From Cryptomeria japonica (taxonomy: Eukaryota > Streptophyta > Pinopsida > Cupressales > Cupressaceae), in assembly GCF_030272615.1 (NCBI RefSeq), contig NW_026729303.1, positions 45,213-109,212 on the forward strand: a stretch of DNA of 64,000 nucleotides, written 5' to 3'. Every line of letters begins with the position of its first letter. Position 1 is the stretch's first letter. The translations under genes and the position numbers were made by a program. Of the stretch, positions 1-12,154 are shown one piece after another. The notes below the pieces were generated by a model that worked only from the letters and a program-made list of their open reading frames with translations, was not told the origin of the DNA and did not search any database.

Positions 1-315
1 GTTTTTTAAGATTTGATTATTGTGACATCTTATGTTATGATCTAAAGGAATTTATTGTTCAAAATTACAATTCAAATTGCTTTTTTAATTGATTAATCAA
101 CATTGTTACAACAAAATACATTGCTTAATCATATTTCCTTCCTGTGTGCATGAGTTTTGTTACTATTAGTCCTACATACAATATTCCCATGAGAAGAAGA
201 TGTATAATTAAGGCTTCCAAAGGTCTAATAACTATGAGTATTGAGCCTCAATTATATCACTTATTCCATGAGAATATTGGTGCTTCTTGTAATCCAATTT
301 ATGACATCATTTATC
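1..315 (+). pseudogene. Ty3/gypsy gag remnant F, 5' piece
   Basis: The left edge holds the first visible piece of a decayed Ty3/gypsy gag. An open frame runs from about 144 to the left LTR of element A at 316. When A and one copy of its 5-bp target duplication are ignored, this frame continues directly into the frame at 15977. That is the main reason for assigning it to F rather than calling it intergenic. The peptide itself (residues around MRRRCIIKASKGLITM) shows no domain I can name. Nothing recognisable is seen in 1-143. The family assignment comes from the downstream piece at 20553-21291. An unrelated chance frame remains possible. Confidence 0.45.
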
Positions 316-2381
316 TATTAGCAGCAACCAAGCAAGAAGATTGAGAGGGGAGGGGGTGAATCGGTCTTCACCAAAATATAAAAATTAATCACAAAATATA
401 GATCTGATAAACTATAGTAATAACACAGATAAGCAAATTAAAAGCACAACACACAACACCATGATTTTGACGTGGAAAACCCGATTAAGGGAAAAACCAT
501 GGTGGGAACCTACCCATAGTAAGATGATACTCTGCAGAAGTATGTGAAAATATAAAAAAGGGGGAATGCACATGCTTTTAGGCACACTTCCTAGAGCTCA
601 CAACTCAAATATAATTGCTTGGAAGGCTACAAGCCTCAAGGAAGTCTCATTGACTTACAACAAGATTCAAACTACAATCTGAAAGAAATGAATTGAAAGA
701 ATAACATCTCCAAATCCTTGATTATAGTTCCAATTAAGCACAAATGTCTTCCCTACAACACCAATCTCTCCTCAAATTCAACACCAAAGGATAAGTCACT
801 TGTTCGCACATAAACCTCTCTCTAATAATGCAAACTTAACTTTGACACCTAGATTACACGAATATATCACCCATATATACAATTCATCAACCTTGATAAC
901 AAGGTTGACTAAAACCTCAACCCTCAATTACAAAATTACACCACATGATACAAAGATCGACCAACAGACCAATATAATGATTTACATAGCATAACATGGA
1001 CCTAAAACAAATTCCCAAATGCTCATCTCCATTGGAAATCACGCCAAGATCAACCGCAACACACTATGCCACCAGGAAAACCCACATAACATGAAAATCA
1101 TCACTGGTTCATAGAAGCCACCAATAACTCGCACAATGATCAATGCAAATCACCAAAACAAATAGGACACAACTAGGAAATGCTAGCATGTTGCCATTCT
1201 ACACTCTTATGAGAATAGTTGATGTTGTCATTGATGGCAACCAACTAGCAACAAATTGGCAAACATCTGTCGACCCACCAACAATTATTAGAACCGGCAA
1301 TAAACTTCTACATACATTGGCAGGCACTTCACCAACAGTGACAATAATGCATATCGACACTCAAGCCGACATGGAATAAACTTTGTTTATTGTTTTATTT
1401 TGTAAAAATATTTTGTACAAGCTGACATGGCATATTGTAAAAGACTCATATATATGTATGAGATCTTATAGGTCATTTTGTAAGAGGTAGAGGAGATGAT
1501 AAAAGGATAGATGCTATTTTGATATAGTTGATAGTGAAGGTTTTGGTAATAGACTAAGCTTAAACTGATACTAAACCTAGCATAGTTGATGTTGATCTAA
1601 AGTAGTACATTGTATTGGATTTTGATAATCCATTCTATAAGTCAGTGAGACTTATGTTTTGTGATTGATCAGTGAGCTCTAGGCTGCTAGCCTTCCTACA
1701 TGTGTAGGCCCCTCATTGTAAGTAATATGTATTCATTGGCCAGTGAGTGAATATTGTGGGTCACAAATCCCACTGAGGTTTTTCTCACACTGGGTTTCCT
1801 CATTAAATATCTTGTGTTATGGTGTGTTCTCTATGTTTTCTCTTCTATTATTATTTATTGCATTAATTCTTATTTACTGGTACACTATTTTGAGATACAA
1901 AGTTCTTAAAAGGTTTAAATATTCTACTAACCGGTTAGAAACTAATTCACCCCCCCTCTTAGTTTCTTTGGGACTATCATCTATATTAACATAGCAAGCA
2001 TGTTAGAATCATTAGGAACAGTTGCACCAAAACCACTTATCAAATTTTCATTGGTCAACGTCTAAAAGCACAAGAGCACAACCAATCAACAACTGTCATG
2101 AAGAAAGATAACTTGTAGAGAACCAAATCAAAATCCATCTAAAAGGAAGATACACAAGACCATCCCAAGGAATATCCCAAAAACTTAGCACAAGATCTGA
2201 TCACACCAAAATATATCCAAGGATATACCAAATTCTGCAAAACAGTGATCAACAAAACCAAACTACTAACTAGATCATAAGATCTTTCCAATCTACAATC
2301 ACCAGAGCAATACAAAGGAATATGTTGACATCAATGACAACAACATATTCTAGCAGCAAAAATAACCAACAATATCGAACA
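316..2381 (-). repeat. Element A left LTR (3' LTR), with solo LTR inside
   Basis: It aligns with 14727-15971 over its whole length once the insertion at 1189-1991 is removed (about 1258 against 1245 bp). The outer end reads TATTAG where the partner reads TGTTAG, so the terminal TG has mutated to TA. The inner end is CGAACA at 2381. No genes are present; open frames in this stretch look like chance frames. Confidence 0.88.
1189..1991 (+). mobile_element. Solo LTR, copia type, inside A's LTR
   Basis: An 803-bp segment begins TGTTGCCATT and ends ATTAACA, flanked by identical TAGCA duplications (1184-1188 and 1992-1996). Removing it and one TAGCA restores gap-free alignment with the same point in A's right LTR. 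It has no internal region, so it is a solo LTR left by LTR-LTR recombination. The C-rich motif before the end, followed by TTTCTTTGGGACTATC, matches the 3' end of other + strand copia LTRs here, which gives the orientation. A TATA-like stretch (CATATATATG) lies near 1447. Confidence 0.9.
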
Positions 2382-2395
2382 ATATTCCCCTTTGG
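2382..2395 (-). other. Element A polypurine tract
   Basis: On the minus strand this reads CCAAAGGGGAATAT, directly abutting the 3' LTR. It is the expected priming site for plus-strand DNA synthesis in a copia element. Confidence 0.8.
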
Positions 2396-2693
2396 AATTG
2401 ATGGCAACATATGAATGTGAAAAACAATCAACGCAAAGAAAGAAGATATCTCCAGTAAACTCCCCCTAAGATTAGGATAAATAAATAAGTTTTTGTCATG
2501 ATCTCTCTCCCCCTTTGACAAAAATACCAAAGATCTCAAAAAAGAAAACCAAACTTACTCACCCTTTAGAATATAAAACATGAATCTCTCTCCCAAAACA
2601 AAGACTACTCCAATAGAGGAGCAACACCAACACACCGATCTAGATAAAAGGATAAGACTATTAAGTCCACTAGATTGATGCAACTCAATGCAT
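2396..2693 (-). other. Element A 3' untranslated spacer
   Basis: This non-coding spacer lies between the RNase H stop and the polypurine tract. It is pyrimidine-rich on the + strand around 2495-2520, with a second PPT-like tract. I see no gene in it. Confidence 0.6.
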
Positions 2694-4419
2694 TTAGTTC
2701 TCATCAGGAGGGGTGGATACCCCTAAGTTGTCTCTCAAGTAGACAAATGTATCTATAGGCAAAGGCTTAGTGAAAACATCAACTATTTGTTCCTTTGTAG
2801 ATACATACTCCAACTTCACCTTCTGTTCACTAACTTTCTCTCTCAAGTAATGATATTTGATTGACACATGCTTAGTCTTTGAATGTTGTACTATATTCTT
2901 TGAAATGTTAATAGCACTAGAATTATCAGAGTATATAATAGTATGCTCATCATAAATAGCTCTGATATCCTTCAACATTTGCTTCATCCAAACTACCTGA
3001 GTTCAATTACTAGTAGTAACAATGTACTCAGCTTTAGCAGTAGATAAGGACACTGAATCTTGTTTCTTACTAGCCCATGAAAAGAACTTCTTCCTAAAAA
3101 GAATTCTCCATCGGTAGTTCTCTTTTTCTAATCAACATCACCATCCCAATCTGCATTAGTGTAGGTACATAGCATGAAATCATCACTCCTTGGGTACCAT
3201 AAACCATAATTCATAGTTCCCTTTGGGTATCTAAATATCCTCTTAACAATAGTGACATGACTCTCTTTCAGATCAGCTTGATATCTAGAAGCCATGCATA
3301 CAACATGCATAATGTCCAGTCTAGTCTAAGTAAGATATAGCAATCCACCAATCATAGATCTATACAAACTTTGATTAGCTTTAGGAGATTCATCATTCTT
3401 AGAAAATTTACAACCAGTTACCATAGGAGTTCCAACCAGTTTAGAGTCATCTAACTCAAACTTCTTCACCAATTCCTTCACATACTTAGTTTGAGATATG
3501 AATATACCTTTTCTAGTTTGTGAAATCTGCAAACCTAAAAAAAAATTCATCTCACCAAACATAGACATCTCAAATTCTTTCTGCATATCACTAAAAAACT
3601 TCTTGCTCAAGTCATCATCACCTTCAAAGATAATATCATTAACAAAGACTTCAACAATTAGGATGTTATCATTTTCTATCCTAAAGTACAAATTACTGTT
3701 AGCAACACCTTTACTAAATCCCAATCTCAATAAACATTTATCTATTCTAGCATACCTAGATCTAGGGGCTTGTTTCAATCCATAAAGAGCTTTGTGTAGT
3801 TTACATACCATATTTGATAGTGAAAATCCATCAGGTTACTCAATGTAAACTTCTTCCTCAAGATCACCATTCAAAAAGGCAGATTTGACATCCATCTAAT
3901 ATACCTTGAAATCTTTATAAGTAGCATAAGAAAGCAATAGTCTAATAGCTTCAAGTCTGGCCACCAGAGTAAAATTTTCCTGATAATCAATTCTTTCTTT
4001 CTAAGAATATCCTTTGCAAACTAGTCTAGCTTTATTTCTAACAAATTCCCCATATTCATTCAATTTATTTCCAAACACCCATTTATTACCAATAACATTC
4101 TTATCCGTAGGTCTAGACAAAAAGTTCCCAAGTATTATTATTTTCCATTTGATCTAGTTCTTCTTCCATAGCTCTCATCGAATTTTCATCTTTACAAGCT
4201 TCAACAACATCTCTAGATTCAACTTTACAAATCAAACATACTTCTTGAACAACTAGTCTTCTTCTAGTCATTACACCTTTATCCTTATCACCAATAATAT
4301 GATTTTCAAAATGATTCAGTCTTACATACCTCAGAGTCTTCTGATTGTTTTGATTATAAGGTTCTTGAACTCCTTCACTAGCAACAGTAACATCTTGATT
4401 AACTGTCTCTATCAGATCA
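2694..4419 (-). pseudogene. Element A reverse transcriptase-RNase H, broken
   Basis: This is the C-terminal part of the copia polyprotein on the minus strand. The start of the block (4419 down to about 4100) carries the acidic linker and the conserved MEEELDQMENNNTW motif that opens copia RT. The RT core follows ([13 protein letters not shown] near 3800; catalytic box FVNDIIF at 3631-3655; SMIGGLLYL near 3350), then RNase H (NADWDGD near 3135; [11 protein letters not shown] and FTKPLP near 2760-2870). The catalytic box is normally YVDD or FVDD, so its first Asp has become Asn. There is an in-frame TAG at about 3326 and further stops near 3128 and 2990. B separates it from its own integrase at 12155. 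It cannot make an active enzyme. Confidence 0.88.
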
Positions 4420-5551
4420 TGATGGTATGATGAAATAATAAGTATTTGGTCAACTACTGAAAGGGGGTGGTGAATCAGTAGATAGAAAAACTGATACAAA
4501 CTTCACCAATCTCAAAAATCAATCTCAAAGTAAACTTAGAACTAACAATGTAATACCTCTATCAAGATAAAAACTCATAGGATAAACTAGTTGATTATTA
4601 CAACAAATTAACAGTAAACAACTTCTTCATTTCTCAATGCTTCCAGTTATCATGTCTTATCAAAGTAATTAAGTAGTTAAGTAAATCAATCATGAAAACA
4701 TAACCACAAAAGCATTCACCACTTGACACAAATGTTTTTTATGTGGAAACCAAAATAGGTAAAAAACACGATGAGATGAGACTCACAAGATAACAATCTG
4801 AACTCTTCTGAAGTTTTCCCTATTAGGAGCCTAGCCTATTAAATCTTTATAAAAAGTCCTGTTAAGAACTGATCCTATTAGGAATCACCCAGTTAAGGGA
4901 TTGACTACAAATTCCTTGTTAGAAGCAATGCCCTATAAGGAGTAACCTCGATAGAGGATTTGAAAATCCAATCTAATGGACCACCTTGTTAGATCTTACT
5001 CGGTTAGGGGATTTCAATTCTGCTGTAATTGTTAGAAAATAATAGGAGTTTGATGATTTGTCTAAATAGCACTACACTTTCTTGATCAAATCCATTTCAT
5101 TCTCCTATCCGCCTTTACTCAAACTGGAGATACATCATCTAGTTGGGAAACCACACACTCAACTGATCTGTGCTCACTCTTTGCCAACTCATTAAACTAA
5201 ACAACTTCATCGACCTTATAAACAAATCAATCAGGTCGGTAACACAACAAAAACCTAATTCTCATAGAGATTACAAACAAATCGGTTCAAGTATGACCAT
5301 TGGATTACATAGCAATCTCTGCACATAAATCAAGAAAACCTTGATCGCTCCTTGATCACCGCTTCATTGAACTTAGTAACTCATCACACACTTTGCATTA
5401 GATGCAATACATTTTCTCATTCCCTAGACAAAAAATGTTACAACAACTCACCAAAATCTCTTGGAATTGACTTCATATAATAATCATATGTGTCATAATT
5501 ATTACTGCTCATCATCAGATCATAAATCAATATAACCAATTCACTATACTT
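4420..5551 (-). repeat. Element B left LTR (3' LTR), inner end deleted
   Basis: It aligns with 10783-11940 of the right LTR, then stops at 5551. The last ~210 bp of the LTR and the PPT are missing. The next bases (GATGCTCCCTCTGTGGAG) belong to the 3' untranslated part of the internal region, by comparison with J near 43930. A second small loss inside the LTR, near 5000, lies between short CTTGTTAGA direct repeats. Confidence 0.82.
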
Positions 5552-7171
5552 GATGCTCCCTCTGTGGAGTAAATCCACTTCTACACCAATCCTTCTGTAA
5601 ATTTTTGCAAGTAGCTCTAGGACTGATGTAATCTACATCATACTTAACTGACTTCATATAGAGGGAGAACCCTGAATTGACTTCTAAGATACTCAAAAGT
5701 ACTCTTAGGCAGAGGTTTAGTAAAAATATCTGCAAGTTGTTCCTTGGTAGAAACATGCTCCAAGATCACATCTTTACTCTTTACTTTTTCCCTCAAGAAA
5801 TGATACTTCAATTCAATATGCTTGGTTTGTATGTGCAAAACAGGGTTCTTGGAAATATTTATGGCACTTGTATTATCACATAAAATCTTTATAGGTTCTA
5901 AAATCTTCATCTTAAAACCTTCCAAAATGTGCCTCATCCATATAGCCTGTGTACAATTTATGTAAGCTACAACATACTCAGCTTCAATAGTAGATTGTGA
6001 AGTATAACTCTACTTCTTACTACTCCATGAAACAAGTCTTCCTCTAAGAAAAAATGCTCCACTGGTTGTTCTTTTCCAGTCATCAACATTTCCTACCCAA
6101 TCTGCATCTATGTACACCTTCAAGTCAAAATATCCTCCATATGGATACCATAACCCATAATCAATAGTACCTTTGAGATATCTAAAAATTCTTTTGGTTG
6201 CTATCAGATGTGTTTCCTAAAGATTCTTCTAGAATCTAGCAACTATGCTAACTGCATGAGCTATGTCCGATCTGTTGTGAACAACATAGTGCAATTTCTC
6301 AATCATTGACCTATATTCCTTCTCATCAATAGATTTCAACTCATCTTCCTTAGACAACTTACAACCTATAACCATAGGTATCCCAATTGGTTTTCAGTCA
6401 CTCATGCCAAATGTCTTCAAGACCTCTTTCACATACTTAGACTATGTGACAAAAATACCATTCTTCATTTGCTATAGCTGCAAGCCTATGAAAATTTTTA
6501 TTTCTCCCACTAAAGATATTTCAAACTCATTTTTCATTTCATCTGCAAAAGTGTTGCTCATATCATCATTACCTCCCAACATGATATCATTAACAAATAC
6601 TTCACTGACTAGTATTTTATCTCCTTCAAATTTGAGATAAATGTTACTATCATCACTAGTTCTCAGAAAGCCTATCTTAATTAGATGTGTATGAATCCTT
6701 TCATACCATGCTCTTGGTGCCTTCTTTAATCCATATAAAGCTTTATGCAATCTTCATACCATGTCTTTCTTATTAGTCAGAGCATAACCATCTGGCTACT
6801 CAATGTATACTTCTTCTTCTAGTATCCCATTCAAAAATGCGGGCTTAACATCCATCTGGTATACCTTGAATTTCTTGTGTGTTGCAAATGCAAGTAAATT
6901 TGACACCTTCTAGTCTTGCCACTGGTGTAAAAGTCTCACCATAGTCTTCTCCTTCCTCTTGTGCATAACCTTTGCAAACCAACCTAGATTTGTTGTGAAC
7001 TACAACTCCATCTTCATTTGACTTGTTCTTGAATACCCACTTAGTACCTATCACATTTTTATTTATTGGTTGGGGTACTAGGTTCCATGTGTTGTTCTTC
7101 TCAATTTGATCTAATTCCTCCTCCATAGCTTTAACCCAAGGATCATCACCAAATGCTTCCTTAGTAGCTCT
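5552..7171 (-). pseudogene. Element B RT-RNase H, broken
   Basis: This is the C-terminal half of the B polyprotein. RNase H is at 5644-6130 (NTSAINISKNP, TKHIELKYHFLREK, FTKPLP). RT is at about 6250-7126 ([14 protein letters not shown] start, [27 protein letters not shown], catalytic box VFVNDIMLGG at 6578-6603). The FVDD motif is changed to FVND, as in A. Several in-frame stops and at least one frameshift (near 6760-6900) break it. The upstream edge is the GCTCT target duplication of the solo LTR at 7167-7171, beyond which the gene continues at 8231. Confidence 0.85.
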
Positions 7172-8230
7172 TGTTGGTATTTTGGTATGCTTTTGTCATT
7201 GATGTCAACACCTACTAAACACTTATCAACTCTGGCACTTTGGAGAATCAGCAACATTCATCGACAAGCAAGTGATTAATGCACAGTCACCGGTATCTGG
7301 TACACCGGCAGGATATAGTGATCACCGACACTCGGAAGGGCATGGAAAACACTTGGTTATGTTGAAGACATCATGTGAATACCTTGTCTTGGAGTTTTGT
7401 TAATTGGCATAGTCATATTTACATATTTGTTGTTACCAGCAAATAGGTCCAGGTTATACACTAATAGGTTTATCTTTTCCAGATCAGCATGGCACGCTAT
7501 GAAGATGACTTATTATTATTGTAAATACATTAAGCTGACATGGTGAATCAGTTATTGAATCGGGTATTATTTTATTTATAAAATGATTTTATTGTATTAT
7601 CCTTTAGAGCCAACCTACTAAAATTGGTCTTAGGGTATGGTATAAATGTAAGATCTTATTTGTAAGATCGAATGAGGAATGCGAAAAAGGATTGTGTAAA
7701 GGTATATGCAAGAATAAGCAGAGCTATACATGTAGACATCATTTGAAGTTGAAGGAGGGTTTTTGTGAAGACAATAAGAACTACATTGGTATTGAATCTA
7801 GCATATGAAGATGCTATTTTGAGTAGTACATTCTTATTGGATTTAACCATCCAATTGTAGTCAATGTGACTCCCATTTTGTGTTTGAGCAGTGAGCTCTA
7901 GGTGCTTGGTCTTTTTGCATGTGCAGACCCCATTTGTATACACTTACTATCTGTAGTAGTATCATCTGATTGTGGGTAAGGTTTCCCACCATTGTTTTTC
8001 CCCTTGCAAGGTTTCCATGTACAAATATTGGTGTTATGTGTTGTGGATGACTTTATCTTTTTGTTTCATGCATTAATCTTTATCGGTATTGCAATTATTT
8101 GATAAAAGTGTCCACCGGTATAATAGACTATTTCACCAGTATTAAGAAAAAAGTTGATTAAGTTGTTTTTGGTTTAAATTCATTAGACAAATAATTCACC
8201 CCCCCTCTTAGTTATCTCTGGGACCTAATA
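7172..8230 (+). mobile_element. Solo LTR, copia type, inside B pol
   Basis: This 1059-bp segment starts TGTTGGTATT and ends GGGACCTAATA (terminal CA mutated to TA). It is flanked by GCTCT (7167-7171) and ACTCT (8231-8235), a target duplication with one mismatch. Removing it rejoins B's coding sequence at the same point as in the homologous J sequence near 35700. It is related to the LTR of E (36520-37563) but diverged, so it is a sister subfamily. A TATA-like box (GGTATAAATG) is near 7636. No internal region is present. Confidence 0.9.
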
Positions 8231-9800
8231 ACTCTTAGTTCAATAGTGGAGATCATACAAGAATTCTCTCTGATTCTTCTTCTAGTTAGTACTCCAACTT
8301 CCTTATCCCCAATAATCTATTCAGGATTGTGATTCAATCTCACATATCTTGGAATAACATGATCATTATCTTCAAATTTAGCTTCTTCATTATCATCATC
8401 TTCTTCTGAATTTATCTATTTCAGTTGAACTAGTACATCAATATTTGCTTTTCCAGTTTCAAATTTCACAGTTTCTGGTCCCAAAAACAAAATGCAAGGA
8501 TCTTAATCCTTTTTCTCTAAACTAGCTTCCTCTGAGACTTCAGGATTTTCATCCACTCGAACATCAACACTCTCAATAATTCTTTGTGTCCAGTTGTTAA
8601 AACACTTGTAGGCCTTACTCTTGGTGGAATAGCTAAGAAATATACCTTCATCACTTTTAGCCTCAAATTTTCTAATATAATCACGTCTCTTAATAAAATA
8701 TTTTCTTCCAAATATTATGAAATAACTAGCATCAGGTGATCTACCATACCAATATTCATAAGGAGTCTTGTCCTTATCTCTCTTTACCAGAATCTAGTTC
8801 ATAGTGTAGACAATTGTGCTGATAGCTTCTCTCTAGAAAGTTTTCGCTACACCTCCTTTTATCAACATTGTCTTAGTAGCTTCAACAACTGACTGGTTGT
8901 TTCTCTCTGTGATACCATTTTGTTGTGGTTTCCTAGGTACAAAAAGTTGTCATTAGATATCATTTTCTTCACAATACGTAGTAAATTATTCAGAAGTAAA
9001 TTGGTTGCCTTGATCTATCCTTAGACACTTTATCTTCTTACCGCTCTCCTTCTTAGCTAAGGCCTTGAATGCCTCAAACTTACCAAAAGCTTCAATCTTA
9101 TCCTTCAAGAATGTGACCCACATCACCCTTGAGCAATCATCAATGAAGATCATAAAATATCTATCATCTTGAATACTTTTTGTTCTTATTGGTCCACAAA
9201 GATCTGTATGATCCAAATCTAATAAATATTCCGCTGAAAAAGATTTGCTCTTGAAAGTTGAGGATGTTATCTTTCCCAACTAACATTCTTTGCATAGAAC
9301 ATTAACTGGTTTGTCTAACTGAGGCAAACCTCTCATTGTCTTGGACTTACTCACTTTAACAATGTTATCAAAGTTTATATGACAAAATCTCCTATGCCAA
9401 AGCCAACTATCATCTATCTTTGCAATTAAACAGTTGCTTACTTTAGGATTAAGGTGAAACAAGTTACCTTTAGTTTGATTACCGGTTGTAATCAATTCAC
9501 CTTTATTGCCATAGATTTTGCACATACCATTTTTAAACTCCAATGGGTATCCTTTGTCATTGAGTTGTGCCACACTCAAAAGATTATGCTTTAAACCCTC
9601 AACCTAGTAGATGTCATTTGCACTACTCTTTCCAGTAAGAGAAATAGTTCCCTTACCTTTAACCATGTAGGGTGATTCATTACCAAATCTTACAACTCCG
9701 CCATCAAATTCCTTCAGAGAAAGAAATTTGCTCTGATCACCGATCATGTGATGTGAACAACCACTATTAATGATCTAATCATCATAGTTATCCACCCTAG
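8231..9800 (-). pseudogene. Element B protease and integrase, broken
   Basis: Reading leftward, the protease motif is near 9755-9775 and reads INSGCSHHM. The catalytic Asp of DSG is Asn. The pre-integrase zinc finger follows (WLWHRRFCHINF near 9400 and VLCKEC at 9282), then the integrase core with HTDLCGP and IDDCSR. The expected GGEF with the catalytic Glu reads GNQF near 8990, so that Glu is Gln. In-frame stops include one directly after KEC and one after QFTSE. The C-terminal integrase and linker continue to the solo LTR junction at 8231. Both enzymes are inactive by residue loss as well as by stops. Confidence 0.85.
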
Positions 9801-10770
9801 ATACTAATGCCTTCTAGTTTGACATCTCTTCTTTAATGGCTACAAACACAATGTCTTCATTAGCATCACCATTAGATTCCTCATCACTGATACCACCATC
9901 AATAACAATAAGACAGTCTATTTTTCCTTTACCCTTGTACTTCTTGAATTTCTCATTTGTTCTCATTATCACCATTAGGATAGTTAGCAACAATGTGTCC
10001 AATCTTGTTGCATGGAAAACATTTCAAAGGTAATTTTCCTCTATATTTACCTATACCTCTAGGCAAGCGCTTGGCCAACAATGCTTCAAGCTCAACTAAA
10101 CTGTCTTCATTATTAGTTTCTCTACTAGATCTGGATTCATAATTGTGACTGGCATCTCTACTTTTCCTCACAGATGGGTTAGAAACAAAATCTCTAAATA
10201 CAGACTCAGATTTCTATACACTACCATCATAACCATTTAATTCAAAAGCAGTAAGCTTGCCAATGATGGAGTCAAGAGTTACCTTAGTTTTGTCAATGGA
10301 CTTCAACTCCTGAATAGATGCAACTCGGATAGCATAAATCGATAGTAGGGTTCTCAGTACCTTACTGATCACTATGGAATCTTCCACTTTACCTCTTGTA
10401 CTCTTAATTTCACCAACTATCTCTTTTATCCTTTGACCATACTAGTCGATATTCTCACCTTCAACCATCTGCATGTCATCAAACTTTCCTCTTAGACTCT
10501 CTTCTTTAGCAATCTTAACATGCTCATCACCACTATAAATCTCCTCAAGTTTTTTCCATACCTTATATTTAGTTTCAAGATCATGAACATATACATACTC
10601 TGCATCAGACAAAGAACTAATAATATCTTCCAATGCTTGATGATTTTCTTATTTCTCTTTCTTTTGATCATCTGTCAACATCCCAATAGGTGCAACATAC
10701 TTAGTATCGACATGTTCCCAATACTAACTTCCTAAACTATTAGGCTTAGACCTTAGAGGACCTAATATAC
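9801..10770 (-). pseudogene. Element B gag, broken
   Basis: This copia gag of the UBN2 type has the conserved segment ISSLSDAEYVYVHDLETKY near 10600, the IKEIV...SKVLRTL region near 10370-10430, and a nucleic-acid-binding zinc knuckle near 10000-10030. The knuckle reads CFPCNKIGHIVANY, so the last Cys of CCHC is Tyr. Several in-frame TAG stops occur. The N-terminus next to the primer site is poorly preserved. Its closest relative here is the J gag at 33162-34170. Confidence 0.85.
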
Positions 10771-10782
10771 TCTGATACCAAT
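10771..10782 (-). other. Element B primer-binding site
   Basis: On the minus strand this reads ATTGGTATCAGA, directly after the 5' LTR. It matches the 3' end of initiator Met tRNA, the usual copia primer. Confidence 0.85.
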
Positions 10783-12149
10783 TGATGGTATGATGAAAGA
10801 ATAAGTATCTGGTCAACTACTGAGTGGGGGGAGTGAATCAGTACATAGAAAAACTGATACAAACTTCACCAATCTCAAAATCAATCTCTCAAAGTAAACT
10901 TAGAACTAACAATGTAATACCTCTGTCAAGATAAAAACTCATAGGATAAACCAATTGCCTATTACAACAAAGTAATAGTAAACAAATTCTTCATTTCTCA
11001 ATGCTTTTGGCTATCATGTCTTATCAAAATAGTTAAGTCATTAAGTAAATCAACCATGAAAATATAACCACAAAAACATTCACCACTTAACACAAATATT
11101 TTTGACATGGAAACCAAAATAGGTAAAGCCAATGGTGAGATGAGACTCACAAGATAACTATCTAAACTCTTTTGAAGTTCACCCTGTTAGGAGCCTAGCT
11201 TGTTAAAGCTTTACAAAAAGTCCTATTAAGAACTGATCTTGTTAGGAATCACTCGGTTAAGGGATTGACTATAAATGACTTGTTAGAAGCAATACCCTAT
11301 AAGGAGTAACCTCAATAAAGGATTTGAAAATCCAATCTAATGGATCACCTTGTTAGAGGATTTGAATAACACCAATCTTGTTAGAGCTTACCCGATTAGG
11401 GTATTTCAATTCTATTGTAATTGTTAGAAAACAACAGGAGTTTGTTGATATGTCTGAATAGTACTACACTTGCATGATTAGATCCATTTGATGCTCCTGT
11501 CTGCCTTTACTCAAACTACAAAAACATCATCCGATTCATCAACCACACACTTAATTGATCTGTACTCACTCTTTGCCAACTCATTAAACGAAACAACTTC
11601 ATCGACCTTATAAACAAATAAACCAGGTTGGTAACACAATAAAAACCTAATTCTCATAGAGATTAAAAACAAATCAGTTCAATTATGATCATTGGATTAC
11701 ATAGAAATATCTACACATCAATCAAGAAAACCGTGATTGCTCCTTGATCACCGCTTCATTGAACTTAGTAACTCATCACGCACTTTGCATTAGATGCAAT
11801 AGATTTTCTCATTCCCTAGACAAAAACTATTACAACTCACCAAAATCTCTTGGAATTGTCTTCATACAATAATCATATGTGTCATAATCATTACCTCTCA
11901 TCATCAGATCATAAACCAATATAATCAATTCACCAGACTTAATCAGTTAGGGTTTATCAAAAAAAATAGGTAGGGTTTACTGGTTACATCAATAGATAAA
12001 GTTTACACTAGTTACCAGTTCACTCTACAAATTATTCCTACTAGTTATAGTAACATTATTACAACAATATCAATAATATCATTACCGGTTAATTAGCATC
12101 AATGACAACATAACATATCATTGATGCAATCTTCATCTAAATGCCAATA
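10783..12149 (-). repeat. Element B right LTR (5' LTR)
   Basis: This complete 1367-bp LTR starts TGATGGTATG at the primer site and ends CCAATA (CA changed to TA) at the GATCA target duplication. It belongs to the same family as J's LTR at 24041-33091, in opposite orientation. It contains no gene. Confidence 0.88.
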
Positions 12150-12154
12150 GATCA

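Larger units (their letters stand above)
4420..12149 (-). mobile_element. Ty1/copia element B, nested in A
   Basis: This minus-strand copia element is inserted in A between integrase and RT. Identical target duplications GATCA lie at 4415-4419 and 12150-12154. The right (5') LTR is 10783-12149 and the left LTR is truncated at 4420-5551. The primer-site complement (TCTGATACCAAT) is at 10771-10782. Gag, protease, integrase, RT and RNase H are all recognisable, interrupted by a solo LTR at 7172-8230. LTR and proteins match element J closely, so B and J are one family in opposite orientations. LTR divergence of roughly 8% by eye is lower than for A, agreeing with B being the younger insertion. 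Confidence 0.9.
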
